From Mallotus nudiflorus (lineage: Eukaryota > Streptophyta > Magnoliopsida > Malpighiales > Euphorbiaceae), in contig CANTUR010000460.1 of the NCBI GenBank assembly GCA_947683625.1, positions 62,001-126,000 on the forward strand: a DNA stretch of 64,000 nt. Direction: 5' to 3'. Below, in pieces: positions 34,301 to 46,766 of the stretch (its first letter is position 1; each line of letters starts with the position of its first letter). The notes beneath the pieces are model-generated. The model saw only the letters and a program-made list of their open reading frames with translations, was not told the DNA's origin and searched no databases. The position numbers and the translations under genes were made by a program.

Positions 34301-37300
34301 GGTTCTGCTGCTGTAGAACTATTAACAAGGTACATGCATCTTTGACTTCTAACATTGTGACTGAGATAGATGTCACCACAGAACTTGTTAAGATGGTGAA
34401 GAGTTTGCATGAAATGATTTTTTCATGATAAGGTGTTTGTGGAATTGTAAATTGAATTCAATGAAGAAGGAAGTAGCCAATTATATATATATATATATAT
34501 ATATTTGGCTACTTCATTAATTTTCTTAAACAAGTTGCTCTAAGAAAAGCTTAAGCTGTTAGCATGCTGTTATTGGACTTGGCATATATTACACCTGAAT
34601 GCCAAAAAAAAAAAAAATTTTTTTTGGACCTGTAAACAAGGGTCCAATTGTGTTAAATGCTGGGAGGATTGGTTGAATATGGACCATTACCCACATGGCA
34701 GATGTTAGCATCCGAAAATTTCAGATATTTCTGTTATGGCATATTATTTGTCAGAATATGGAAAAGTTTTTTTCCTAAAGATAATAGTACAGAATTTGGT
34801 GCCTGTTGTTGGCATATCATTAACATGTTTTTAGTGCCTCCTAAATGTTCTCAAGGTTTTCGTTACATGCACCCACAATACTACATAAGTATGACTCCTG
34901 TTAGATCATTGTTAGAATATTATATTAAGTGATAGGATAACCTGTGTTACATCTTTCTTTTCAAGTGGAATTTCTTGTTTGATGATGAAGGTAAGCCAAA
35001 GATTACATGATTGCAGTTTTTCTTTTCAAAAATAATTGATGACATGATAGAGAAATGCATATATTCTTTATCTCCATGATTCAGAGATAAAAACTGTAAT
35101 GGCAGAATTGCCTTCCTTCAACAAAAAAAATGCTTTTATCAATTTGAGGATACATAAGTATCTGTTCTACGAAGAGATGTTCAATGTTTGTGCATATCAT
35201 TTTGTACTTCTCAAATTAAAGAGTTTATATTTGTCTGTAGGTACTATGAAGGACAGTTGGCACCTATTTCTGAAGTAGATCTTGAAAACAATTTAGCAAC
35301 TCCACAAGTTGGAGTTACAGAAGCTGCAGAGAAGGTTCATCTCAGAAATAAGTTTGATTATATAATTGCTTGACAGATTACATTTTCATTATGTTTGGTC
35401 TGTGGTTCATAATTTAGCATCTTATTGTTTTGTTACTTTCCAAATCCAAATATATGTATGAGGATCAAGACCTTAATAAGCAAGAATTTTGACAGTTATA
35501 AGCTAATGAATCATTTCCTGACTATTCAGAGTGGAATTGTGAACTCCACAAATTTTCTTCATTCCATTATTTTAATGTGTTTGATTCACACATCAGGCCT
35601 TGTTCTTTTCTTTTATTCTATGTTTACATGAAGTTATATGCTTCTGTTATACTATATCCACAGGTTTCATTGCTAGAAGAGAGTATAAAACCAAGGACAG
35701 ACCTTCCTCATTTGCTTGTGCATCTTCGCGAACGACGAACTGAAAAGCTTCACTACCTTGGTGTTTCTTTCGGGCTCACTTTGGACCTTTTCCGCTTTTG
35801 GAGGAAACATAAATTTGCTCCATTCTACATTGGTCAAATTCCAGTTAAGCTGCAACCTGCTCTTTTTTTTTTTTTTTTTTCCTTCACTGGTGCACAAAAT
35901 ACTATTTATGTATTACTGGAATTAGTCTCCAATTTTCTTTCTTTTTTTTTTTTTTTTTTTGGATTAGAGTGCTGTAACTGGAGAGCATACATGTATGGTC
36001 CTGAAACCATTGAAGAATGATGACATTGAAATCAATGGATCAGATGAATGGGGCTTTTTTGGTCCATTTTACCAAGGTTAGTCCTGTTCTGCAATGACCA
36101 ATGTGTTGTTCCTTATGCTCCCGACTTCTTTTTTAAATCCGTGTTTCTTATCTTGGTTTTACAATTTTTTTAGATTTCAAACGAAGGTTTTCTAGATTAC
36201 TGGAATATGATTTCCGGGTAATGGAATACAAGCTTGCTATGAGGTTAGAATTGAAACTTTACCTGCTAGTAAGTTTTTATATAATTTGTGTTTTTTTTAT
36301 ATCTAATCTTCAAAATCTTTTAGTGTCCTGGGACCCAAGATTGAGTATGCGGATGTAGAAGCGGACACTTCATTGTCCTCGCCAGAAGGATTTTGGAAGT
36401 CACTTAGCTTTGACATAACACCATATGATGTGGAACGGCTGAAAGCTTATACTGAAAATCTTGTTGATTTTCGCTTGGTAAGATCCTGATATATTAGTAG
36501 CATACATTCTTTGCAATTTGTTTTGTAGCAATTACTGCATAATTTGGTTGACACTTTTACCGACTGTGCCTTGAGACCATGACCTATACCATATTGTGTT
36601 TTCGTAATAACACTTGGGGATTTGTATGCAGAATTAGCATACTAGGTCATAAGGGTTGTGCTGAGTAAGGGTTTATATTTCATCTCAATGCAATATTTTT
36701 TTCTTCTGACAGAATAACATATGCAGCGGGTACAGATAAGATAACGCAAAATGTTTTGTTTGTGTAGTTTGACAAACAAATAATGGGGCTTTTTATCAAT
36801 TTAGGGTAAAAATTTAAACGTTTTACCACGTTAAGGTGTTTTTCAAAAAAATCCAATTTTAAGGTGAAAAAAAAAATAAAAAAAGGAAGAAAAGTTAGTC
36901 CGCCAGTCAAACTGATGGACTAAGAAAAAGACAAAAAAATGGCGGACTTCATTTGGATTAATTAAAAAAAAAAAATCGCTCTGCTAGTCAAACCGGTGGA
37001 CTTAATATTAAAATGAAAAGCAGAAAAGGAGCAGCTCATAGGGCTGGATTGAATGGCTTTATGGTCCCTTAATCCTTTAATTACCATATGGACTTGGTTC
37101 AATTCCCAGCTCCAAAGATTTTCTAACTTTTTATGTTTTATTAATTTAAAGATGGCTCAATAATAATAATACTAATAATAATATAAATTTATGTTTTATT
37201 TTTTATGTTTTATTAATTTTTTGTATAATACATATAATTTTAATGATGGAACAATAATAATAACATAAATTTTAATATAGTAATTTTTCTTCTTCTTCTT

Positions 37301-39937
37301 CTTATTATTTCATTTTTTTGAATTAATAATAATAATATTATTATTAAGTTATTTTAAAGTATTTGTCTTTTTTTTGTTAATAATAATAATAATAGGAAAA
37401 ATTAGAAACACCCCCTGATATTTGGTCAAACTAACTACTCCATCCCTATATTTTTAAAAATCAATTAAAAAGATTAAATCAATTAATAATGATAATGTTT
37501 TTACCTCTTTTTAACAATAATAATAAAAATGTTAGAATTTTAAAATAATAATAATAATAATAATAATTATTATTATTATTATTATTATTTCAAATTCGAG
37601 CTCGATTCAATTCTAAAATTTGAAACTCGACTCGAACTCAATTGAGCTTTATTTTCAAAACTTGAGGTTGATGTGAGTAAGTAACTCTTATACTCGAGTT
37701 ACTTATTATTATTATTATTATTTCAAATTCGAGCTCGATTCAATTCTAAAATTTGAAACTCGACTCGAACTCAATTGAGCTTTATTTTCAAAACTTGAGG
37801 TTGATGTGAGTAAGTAACTCTTATACTCGAGTTCGACTAAATTCGATATATATATATATATATATTAATCAAGTCGAATTAATTAATTCAAGTATAAGAT
37901 TGGCCTCGAGTATAAGAGTTAATTAATCAAGTCAACTTCCAAGTTTTGAAAATGAGGCTCAATCGAGTTCGAGTTGAGTTTCAAATTTTAGAATTGAATC
38001 GAGCTCGAATATATATATAGTATTGATTTTAATACTAATAATAATAAAATAAAATAATATATTATTAGAATTAAATTAAAAATAATCATAATAATATTAA
38101 AATAAAAAAAAAGGTACAATATTACCATTATTATAATATTATTTTTAATATTATTATAATTAAAACAATTATAGACATAATAATATTATTAAAATAAGAA
38201 AAAGAACAAATGCGGTGGCCCTTTTCAAAGTGCCCTTTCCAACTTAATTTAAAAAAAACATTATGTTATTTGGGCATTTCTGTCACTTCTTGGGCATTTC
38301 TGCCACTTGAAGTGGCAGAAATGCCCATTTGCATTTAAACAAAAAAACAACTCCACTACCTTGACTGGCGGAGTTGTTTTTCCGCTAGTTAAAGTGGCAG
38401 AGCTCTGTATTTAATGTCACATCCTACTCTAAATTGGTAATAACTTTTCAAACTACCCCAAATTTACAATTATTTTTCTATCCACCCTAAATTGGGAAAT
38501 TTTTTTCTTTTTTACCCTAAATTGGTAAAAAGCCCCAAATAATGCTTCATCTGTACTATTTAGTTTAGTAGCTTCAAGATCTAAAGCCTGTCATGCATGT
38601 GCCTTTAAATATTTTCGGAGTGAGGTTTTGATGGGAAATGTCGTGCTATCAACATGAAACTTTTTTTTCTTCATTTTAATATGAGACGTAACTATAAGTT
38701 ATTTATTGCATTTCTTTCGACTTTTTTCTTCCAGATGATAGACATTGTTCCAATCCTTGCCCGTCTATATTTTCAAGGGAAGATTCCTATTACAATGACA
38801 TACGTACAAGCTTCTGTTTTGCTCTGCATTGGCTTGCAGCATCAAAGCATTTCTTACATTGAGGTTTGATTCTCAACTAATTTTTTAGAAAATATTTCAA
38901 ATGTATGCTTCTGTAACTGTAACTGTATGCTTCTTGTATGGAGCTTTTGGATCTTGAATGTCTAATTAATAGTAGTGATTTTTCTGTGAAGTTATTTTAT
39001 TTTGTTTTGCACTTGAGCATCTGGGAATGGAGTTTTTAACTGAACTCTTATTACAGGGACAAATGAAGTTAGAAAGAACACAGATTTTGTCATTGTTTAT
39101 GAAGGTTATGAAGAAGTTCTATAAATATCTTCATGGTGTTGCATCCAATGAGATTCAACTAACCCTACCTCGATTAAAAGAGGTAAGCTCAAATAAACAT
39201 GAATTTCCCCATGCCACATTGAAGAATATCTATAGATGCACCTGCACATAGCCTTGGTTTGTAAATCATCGATGTTCTATTACCATAGCATTATTGAGTT
39301 TCTATGACTTACCATGAAGATGCCCTGTAAGGGAATTTAATTGAGAATATATGAACATATAATATATAAATATATATAAATATATACACTGATGAAAGGC
39401 AGCTTGTCTTCATCAACAAGATTATCTTTTTCTGCAGTGGCCTTTTTTGTAGAAAGAATTATTGTTCAATTTTTCTTCTTTATTTCAACTGCTTTCAGTG
39501 TTTCAATTCATGACAATTTTTCTGTGATCAAATGTTATATTCAGATAGTGCTAGAACCTCATCATATATCTTTGGACGATGATCTCAATGAAGCAGCAAA
39601 GCAAGTGGAGGTATGCTCCATGTCTTTTTATCTACATTTCTCTTGATATTTGTCTTTGTTTTTCTGAGTGTTGAACCAAATGTAGGATAAGATGAAAGCC
39701 GAGGCGGATGGTGTGCTGAATCCTGAACATCTTCAACAGTATGCTATATTAGACAAAGAAGGTGATTTTGAAGATGCATTGAAAAGTGGTGGAAAGATAA
39801 CCACGGGTGGTCTCATTAGTGTGAAATCCAGTAGAACTAAAGTGGATAAAAAGGGAAAGCAGGAAAGTTATAACAGTGGCAAAAAAAGAGGGCGAGATCA
39901 TAATCATAGCTCAAAATTGAAGAAAAGTAAATCTTAG
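28392..39937 (+). CDS. RNA cytidine acetyltransferase, NAT10/Kre33 family (26 exons)
   Basis: The family uses ATP and acetyl-CoA to make N4-acetylcytidine in 18S rRNA and some tRNAs, acting in the nucleolus during small-subunit assembly. Exons: 28392-28496, 28648-28739, 28882-29053, 29143-29265, 29844-30017, 30287-30397, 30511-30644, 30770-30863, 31429-31527, 31633-31769, 31939-32036, 32650-32773, 32848-32935, 33099-33198, 33271-33323, 34029-34205, 34292-34329, 35241-35334, 35664-35843, 35968-36076, 36174-36243, 36324-36477, 38735-38863, 39057-39182, 39545-39610, 39686-39937. They total 3099 nt in one frame (1032 residues), close to the plant family length. Visible features are the conserved N-terminus (MRKKVDERIRTLIENGVKLR), the Walker A ARGRGKS (about 284-290), the Walker B VVDEAAA (about 385-391), and the acetyl-CoA-binding region HPSATRLGYGSAAVELL (about 621-638, across introns 16/17). 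A Lys/Arg-rich nucleolar-type tail ends the protein. Intron 1 appears to be GC-AG. No lesion is seen. Confidence 0.95.
37031..37116 (+). other. tRNA-like Pol III promoter remnant
   Basis: GGTTCAATTCC at 37096-37106 fits a B box. An A-box-like TGGATTGAATGG (about 37044-37055) lies about 40 bp upstream. Short stretches at either end (GGGCTGG and CCCAGCTCC) could pair in part. A full cloverleaf is not convincing, so a SINE head or tRNA pseudogene captured by the surrounding transposon is more likely than a working tRNA. Confidence 0.3.
37591..38010. repeat. Fold-back with a tandemly doubled left arm
   Basis: A ~106-bp sequence (starting CAAATTCGAGCTCGATTC, ending TACTCGAG) occurs at 37591-37698 and again at 37724-37831, a 133-bp tandem period including an ATT microsatellite. 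Its near-perfect reverse complement occupies 37905-38010. An AT-rich loop with (TA)n separates the arms. It lies within the 36785-38535 element and could form a long hairpin in the pre-mRNA. Confidence 0.85.
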
Positions 39938-40678
39938 TTGTCTGGGATGTTGTAATATTATAAGAATGGTAATTATTTTTTAGAGCATCATGTTAGGGAA
40001 GATAAAACGTTTCCACAAGGGCGGATTAGATGGCTACAAATTTTGAATCGAGTGTATGAACCATATTTTATGCAAAATTTTAGAATTTAATACGGATTTG
40101 CAACAAATTTTGAGGATTTAATTTGATAGTAATTGTACGTTATAAATGTAAATAACGTCAAACGGCTGCTTGTTTGTGAGACTTGAAGAGTTTGTTATAT
40201 TATTTATTATTGTTAATCCGCTAATAATGCTGTAGCCATTTCATTTGTCTGAATTTCAATATTGGTGGATAGTAAGCATGTGAAATGTCTGAGGAAAGAT
40301 TCGCTATAGGCCATGTTATATTATTGCTTGCATCAAATCATCATATCTAATCCCCTTTTCACGACAATAATACAGAGTATTTAAAATACCACAGGCAAAA
40401 CTAATTAAAAGGAGCACTTAAAAGAGTGAACTTCCTGAAATATGAATTTTGAAAGCAGCGACAACATATTTTCCAGCTCTCCCTGGCAATTAAATTGAAT
40501 GCATAACAGCATAATATCTGCTTGATTGCTGGTCCTACTGCAATGCAGATTAGGTATTTTATTATCAAAAAGCAAAACGGGTGATGTAATCCCCACGCCC
40601 TATGCAGGAGGTCTCCTTTGTGTCACCACAATTGTCTCAACATCATCTCAAACCCATCATATCAAGCCCTGCACAATC
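39938..40678. other. Convergent 3' intergenic region
   Basis: These 741 bp separate the stop codons of the acetyltransferase (+) and the ATP synthase subunit (-), so both 3' untranslated regions must lie here. No further gene or repeat is recognised. Confidence 0.8.
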
Positions 40679-43600
40679 TCATATGAAATTCCGAATGTCC
40701 AAAGATTTCACATCTGCCATTGCCTCATCCTTGAATTCCTCTCTGAAAAAAGAAAACAGCATACGTCAGCATACAGGGAGAACTAAACCTTTCAGATAAA
40801 TAGACCAAATCAGATGTTTCCGCTTTGCACATAACATTTCTTACTTGACATTAATCAACCTTGACAAATATGAGAAATCAAAATCCCCAGGTAAAAGACA
40901 ATTTAAGACATCAACTTCGCATCTCACATCAAAAACCTACTCCTTTCAAGATCACCTAGCACCTACAAAAGCACTATACAAAGCTCTTCTTCCCACAGCA
41001 AATACCCATATAGAATCTAAATCCAATTCAATCCTAGCTACTCCAGAAAATAAAAGGTTGACAATAGCAAGATGATGAGCATTGAAAAAGGGACCAACAG
41101 CACACCTCTTCTTTTGGGTTTCCATGGCTTCTAGAGCATCCTTCTTCAACTCCTCCAACTGTGCTTTGGCAATTTTGTGTTCCAACTCTTCTTCATACTT
41201 TGGAAGATCTTCCTTCCGAATACCAAGCCTAATAACATGAAAATAAAAAATTCATATAAATGCAAGAAGATATCCTCAAAAACAAAATAAATGCAAGCAA
41301 CATCATAACTATGACTAAAAATTTTTTAGAAAGAGGAGGACAAGAATAAACATTCATCAATAGCAATTCATTGTGCTAGCCTTACCACCTCTAAATCAGT
41401 TAGCAAAAAAAATCCAGCAGTTGCCAAATACCAAATGGTAAATACATATCAATAGTCATTCGTACTATGACTAGTCCTATCCTATCACTTTAAAAGGAAA
41501 TGATCCAAAAAAAATTATGAACTTCCTAAAACCATCCTTACTATATGGTCGTAGCAGTCTATAATATGAAAGATAAAGCAAAGCCCATTGGGTCCTAAAC
41601 AAGTTGGACCTCACCCATAACAATCACAAAAACAAATAAAAAGTAAAGACACCATAGCTCAAATGATACTCACTTCTTATTGATTTTATCAAACTCTGCC
41701 ATTAAAAGAGCCATTCCTTTCTTATCATTCCTCATGAGAGGTTTCTTGAGTTCATTTTCAGCTTTCTCCAAAGCATCCATCATCATAGCTTCTGCACCAA
41801 GCTCGTCGGTGAGACCTCTCCTGTAGGGGAAATCCAGCACTGATTAAACACAAAACAAATAACAGGTACAATATGTAATGCTAGTGAATATATCTTTCAG
41901 AATATACCATGAACTAAAGTTTAAATTCTTCACGATATAACTGATTTCAAAATGTCATGAACAAATAATTTACTAATACATCTAAATAACAGGCCATTTA
42001 GAGGAACTACATCCCTTATCTTCATAAAAATGATAGAGGATGGAACAGAAAACAATAACTGCATTTATCATGTATTAGTAAATGAACATAAACATATTAA
42101 CAAGAGAGGAAGTCTCAATTGCAACAGCAGTAATATCCAAAATAGACGGAAAATTTTGAAAAAGGAACAATATATACTTAATTCGTATTTCCTTCAGTGT
42201 CAACAAATATGTCCGAGCATCTGGAATATCCTTTGTTCGTGTTTCAATGGTGTATTTAATTCTTTGCGACTCGGAGAATAAATCAGCTCTGCATGGATAC
42301 AAAATAACCATAAAATAGATAATTTATTTAAGCCATTTACATCCAATTCAACACCAAAATAAAGGTTAATATAATAATACTCAAATCAAGATACAAAAAT
42401 TATGTGTGCTTTTATAAAGTGAATAGGTGATGTAACAGCAGGAGTCAAAACCAAAAATATAAAATAAAATAGACAAAACAAGTTATATAACCAGTGTCTG
42501 TGACAAGTAATAAGACTGCTTGTAAATATCAAATGACTTTTGCCTAGACTAAAATGGTATATGAACAAGGAAAAACAAAAAGGATTAGAACTAAACTTGT
42601 GAATAGAATCCCCTTGTCATTTATAAGAGAAAGGAAACACAATGCTGATATGCTAAACACAATATTATATCTCTAGAGAACATGCTTTTTTTTGGCTTTA
42701 TTTTGATTTTAATTGTTTAAGTGAAAATGAGGGAAAGGCTTTGTTTACTTCTCTCTAATTGTCTTCATGACATTTGCATACTGAGACACGGCAGCTGGAT
42801 CCTCTGGAGCAATGGTGATCTTCTCTTTCCTAAGTATTCCAATGGCTGTCTCAAATTTCCTCTTCACATCCAGAAAGACATTCTTCAACATCTCTTTTCA
42901 GCTCAGATACAAATAATTTATTAGTAAAATATCAAAACACCATGGCATACTTTTTTTTGCAATAAAAATGGTATCTAAGAATCAAAGATTAAATAAAATG
43001 ATTAGTCATAGATTGATCAAACAATGATGACAACTGCATCCTATTTGTCTAAAAATACTGTAAGCATACTCCAAAGCCAAATAACAAAAATTTCTTTAAT
43101 ATCAACATCCATAGTAAGATTCTATTGACTGAATATCTACAACAAAATGTAAATAAGCAACTAAAATCAATTCACATTAAATAAAAATTCTTCAGCAATG
43201 CGAGTGCAATGCAAGTGGACACTAGGGAAACAAATCAACTGACTTCAGTACCTTCCAAATAATTTCAGCAATCCCATAAATTTTGACATGCACAATGCCA
43301 CATGTACATGATTGGAATTTGGGCAAGCAAGCAAAGCACAGGAAACCCGTATAACAAGTAGATGCACAAATATTTTGCAAAACGAAAGCACTATCAAGGT
43401 CAAGCTCACTTAGTGTGAACATGTTACCTAAGCTAACAAAAACTTTTTAAAATTTAAAACTTAAGTTGTAGAAACTGGCATTGAAAATATCAAATACAGA
43501 AACCATAAAAATAAAAATGCAGAAAACCATAAGTACTGAATTCAGGACAGAAGAAATGGGCACTTCAAAATTGTGCTGAACTGCATTGATTCCTTAAAGA

Positions 43601-44136
43601 AAAGAAACTAATGCTAATCAGAAGATATGAAATGAAGCTTGAACTATAATTCACAGCATATACAACTAATGATGTTGACACACCAAAAATTAAAAAATAA
43701 AATAAACACATCGATTAATTTACTAACCATCTCCTTTGAGAGCTGGAGCATCAGCTTTTTTGGCAAAGTAACGGACTGGAACAACATGTTCCTGTTGCCT
43801 CATCAACCCACTTCCATACACCTGCATTAGCTCCAATCAACAACAAAAAAATTAAATCAATCATAAACTCCCTCAAGATTATAATCTTCTAATTTTCATT
43901 TCTAATCCAATTTTTTTTATTTTTTTTAAGAAAATGCAAATTAATCAGATTCATTTTCAATTCTCATCCAACCAAAAATTAAAACAAAAACAGCAATAAA
44001 CAAACAATCGATATCGCAGCCATGATTAAAAAACAATTGATGGGAATGAGGTGATGATTGGATAAAGAAGATGCAGATCTATGAAGGAAAATAATACATG
44101 TTTCGATCTGGATAAGAGACGCGAAGAGAATGCCAT
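40679..44136 (-). CDS. Mitochondrial ATP synthase 24 kDa subunit (FAd; MGP1-like), 7 exons
   Basis: This is a plant-specific subunit of the mitochondrial F1Fo ATP synthase; the Arabidopsis counterpart (MGP1) is needed for male gametophyte function. Exons on minus, in order: 44136-44098, 43821-43728, 42893-42749, 42288-42178, 41820-41674, 41228-41106, 40742-40679. They sum to 723 nt (240 residues plus stop), equal to the Arabidopsis protein length as I recall it. All introns are GT-AG and each junction keeps frame. The N-terminus (MAFSSRLLSRSK) and the Arg-Tyr-Phe before Ala-Lys-Lys near residue 33 look like a mitochondrial presequence and cleavage area. Recognised blocks are MLKNVFLDVKRKFETA, EDPAAVSQYANVMKTIREK, RGLTDELGAEAMM and the end DVKSLDIRNFI. 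The 40952-41185 frame runs on from exon 6 into intron and is not the true C-terminus. Confidence 0.95.
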
Positions 44137-44419
44137 GATTTTGGAGCTTTCAAAAGCAGCTTCTTCTTCGATTTGATCTTCTTATACTCTAGGGTTTGGG
44201 TCTTTGATTGTTTCTGAGCTATCTGTGTTAAGTGTGCGTGAGAGGAGAAGAGTTTTCGAGAGTAGGTCTGCAATGTTTTTTATGCCGTTAGATCTTCCAT
44301 AGATTGATTCTGAATCTACGGCTGCGATATTTTCTATCATTCTTTCAACGAAAGGGAAAAGATTGGATAATTTAGTTATATATTAATATAAATTAAATTA
44401 ATTACGCATATAATTTTAA

Positions 44420-44480
<61 letters not shown>

Positions 44481-45035
44481 TTAGATTATTTTATGTCTTA
44501 TCTCTAACAAAAAATATATTAAAAAAATATTGACTATAAAAGTTTTTATTTTAATTAGTCGTGTATTTAAGTAATGCATAGACTGTAAAATAAAATTATT
44601 AAATAAATAATTAAAATAAAATAATAATTAAATAAATTAAAAATAAAATATATCACAATAATTATATATTTTTTTAATTTTTATTACCTATAATTTTTTA
44701 GTTACAATAAGATTTTTTTTAGAATTATTATATCATTATTGAAGTATGTATAATAGTGTTTTGGTTAAAAAAAATAATATTAAGTAATTGCTTTAATTTT
44801 TTGATTTTTTAATGGTTTGAAAAAATTATTTTGAGTGATTTAAGGTAACAAAAATACATAATAAAAAATTACTTTTAGAATTTAAGTAGTATTTAAATAT
44901 ATATAATAGTGTTTTAGTTAAAAAATGATACTAAATAATTATGGTAAATATTTATTTTTAATATAAAATTATGATTTTTAATAACTTGACACATTAATTT
45001 TTAGAGTGAATACACATTGACTTTAGATTTCAGGA

Positions 45036-45081
<46 letters not shown>

Positions 45082-45410
45082 TTAATTTCTGTTTTATCTA
45101 GTAGAAATTAAATTGTATAATATAATTTGAAATATTTCTTAAACTAAATTAAATTTAATAAGTAAAAAATTAAAATTAATTAATAATTTTATAAAAATTA
45201 ATTATAAAATATATTTTTAGTTAATAAAAATACTAATATTAAAAATATTTTAAAATATTGTATAGTTGTTCAAATAAAAATTTATTGAAATTTTAATAGA
45301 ATATTATATTATAAGTCTATTAAATTCATAATATATATTGTTCTATAGATAAATTAATTTTATACAAATTTTATTATGATAAAGTTTTATTGACTATTTG
45401 CATAATTAAT
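44137..45410. other. ATP synthase subunit promoter side and AT-rich spacer
   Basis: The first 150-200 bp upstream of the start codon (44137-44340) are less AT-rich and should hold the 5' untranslated region and promoter. Beyond lie (AT)n runs at about 44430-44467 and 45038-45075 in very AT-rich DNA with no gene. Confidence 0.6.
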
Positions 45411-45434
45411 CTCTAGTCAAACCGTAGTTTTGAT

Positions 45435-46390
45435 TAGAGGTGAGCACGGTCTGATTTAGTTTGGAAAATGTAATTCTCTTGAATTGTTTCAAAATGTCAA
45501 AGATTTTAAAATTAAGACTCTGAAATTGCTCTAAATTTTTTGTTTAGTTTAGTTGTTAAAATTTTTTGTTCAATTTGGTTCAGGGATAAGTTCTTTACTG
45601 GATTAAAATTTTCAGTTTAATTTAGTTCGGAGATTTTGTAATTTGAAAAATTAATAAAAATATAATTCAAATTGAATTGTTAAATTATGAATCATTCATA
45701 ATTTTATCATAAAATTAAATGATTTTTTTATAGTTTTATTTATTATTTGTTTACTATAAAATATTATTATAATTATTATAATATAACTAATACACTATAA
45801 AATTATTATATTTTTAAGGAAATTTTATATAAATAATATATTTCATAAAATAATAATAACACCACCATAAATATTAAAAATGTATATTATGTTACAATTT
45901 TATTATTCAAGGTGAATTTAAAATTTTCAACATGAATTATATTATAGTATTTTAAAATGCTATTTAATGATTTAATATTTATTTTATGTGATTTAAAATA
46001 ATTTGATTGATGAGTGAAAGTTTTTATTTTAAATAATTCAAATGATAGTTTTTTATATTACATGTTAAATTAGTAGGTCCAATATTAATAAACTGAACAT
46101 AACTCTTGTAAATATTTTTATAATATAATATTTATATGTAACACTAATTTTACTGAATTATCAACGTTAGTTTCGATTCTTCAGTTTGGGTTTTCAATTT
46201 GGTATAATTCAAAACGGTTTGGGACAAATTCATTTGGAAGAATTCAAATTCTCTAGATTTGTCCCAATAAAAATTTCTAGGATAGTTCAATTCGAAGAAA
46301 GTAAATGGTCAACGTAGATTTTCAATTCTTAAGATTTTTTATTCAGTTTTTCGAGACAGTTTGGGTTCTCCAAAATTCATGCTTAACCAT
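45435..46390. mobile_element. Possible fold-back or MITE-type element, about 0.95 kb
   Basis: The left edge TTAGAGGTGAGCACGG and the right edge TTCATGCTTAA (inverted TTAAGCATGAA) are weak inverted ends. Both halves carry repeated motifs on opposite strands, such as TTTAGTTTGGA, TTTGGTTCAGG, CAGTTTGGG and GGTTTGGGAC. Imperfect direct repeats CCGTAGTTTTGA and CCATAGTTGTGA flank it. A related uninterrupted sequence at 49788-49815 (ATAACCTTCATTTTGACTTT) suggests the host site without the insert. The family is uncertain. Confidence 0.45.
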
Positions 46391-46766
46391 AGTTGTGACT
46401 TTAACAATTGGTTTTAAACCTCTAACTTGTAAATTTAAAATGTGTATTTAATTAAGAATTAATGTTATATTGGATATATGAGGCATTGAAGTCAAAACAT
46501 GGTCATAATATAGGAATCAAAGTTGCTCATAATTGTAAGCAAGCCAACAAGCATCAAAGGATAAAATGGAGTAAAAAAATTCAAGTGATCTAAAGAAAAT
46601 AAAAGTCTTTCGTAAGGAGTTCTCATGAATGAAGGCTATTTAAATCAAAAGGAGTTAAAGGAGACAAAACTCTCCATGGCCTTCTTCATGATTGTGAGCA
46701 AGATCTCACGATCATGAAAATAGTGATCATGATTGGGATTAAATTGAATCAAGTGAAGGATTTTAA
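46391..46766. repeat. Duplicated segment, copy A (left piece)
   Basis: TGTGACTTTAACAATTGGTT onward resembles copy B at 49805-50020 (TTGACTTTAACAAATAATTT onward), through the AGTGATCATGATTGGGATTA region to GGATTTTAA just before the LTR element. Confidence 0.55.

Larger units (their letters stand above)
36785..38535. mobile_element. 1.75-kb TIR transposon inside acetyltransferase intron 22
   Basis: The left end GGGGCTTTTTATCAATTTAG and the inverted right end GGGCTTTTTACCAATTTAG form TIRs of about 27 bp. CAAATAAT occurs directly before (36777-36784) and directly after (38536-38543), an 8-bp target duplication as made by hAT elements; a 9-bp Mutator-type duplication with one mismatch is also possible. 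No transposase frame is present, so it is non-autonomous. The element makes up most of the 2.26-kb intron, the largest in the gene. Confidence 0.8.

Noticed and set aside
40952..41185. Alternative C-terminus of the ATP synthase subunit (frame running past exon 6)
   Set aside because: A GT donor at 41105 and an acceptor before 40742 restore the conserved DVKSLDIRNFI end and the exact family length; the extension is intron.
44425..45076. (AT)n tracts as a regulatory or replication signal
   Set aside because: Simple dinucleotide repeats are common throughout this AT-rich window, and nothing distinguishes these two.
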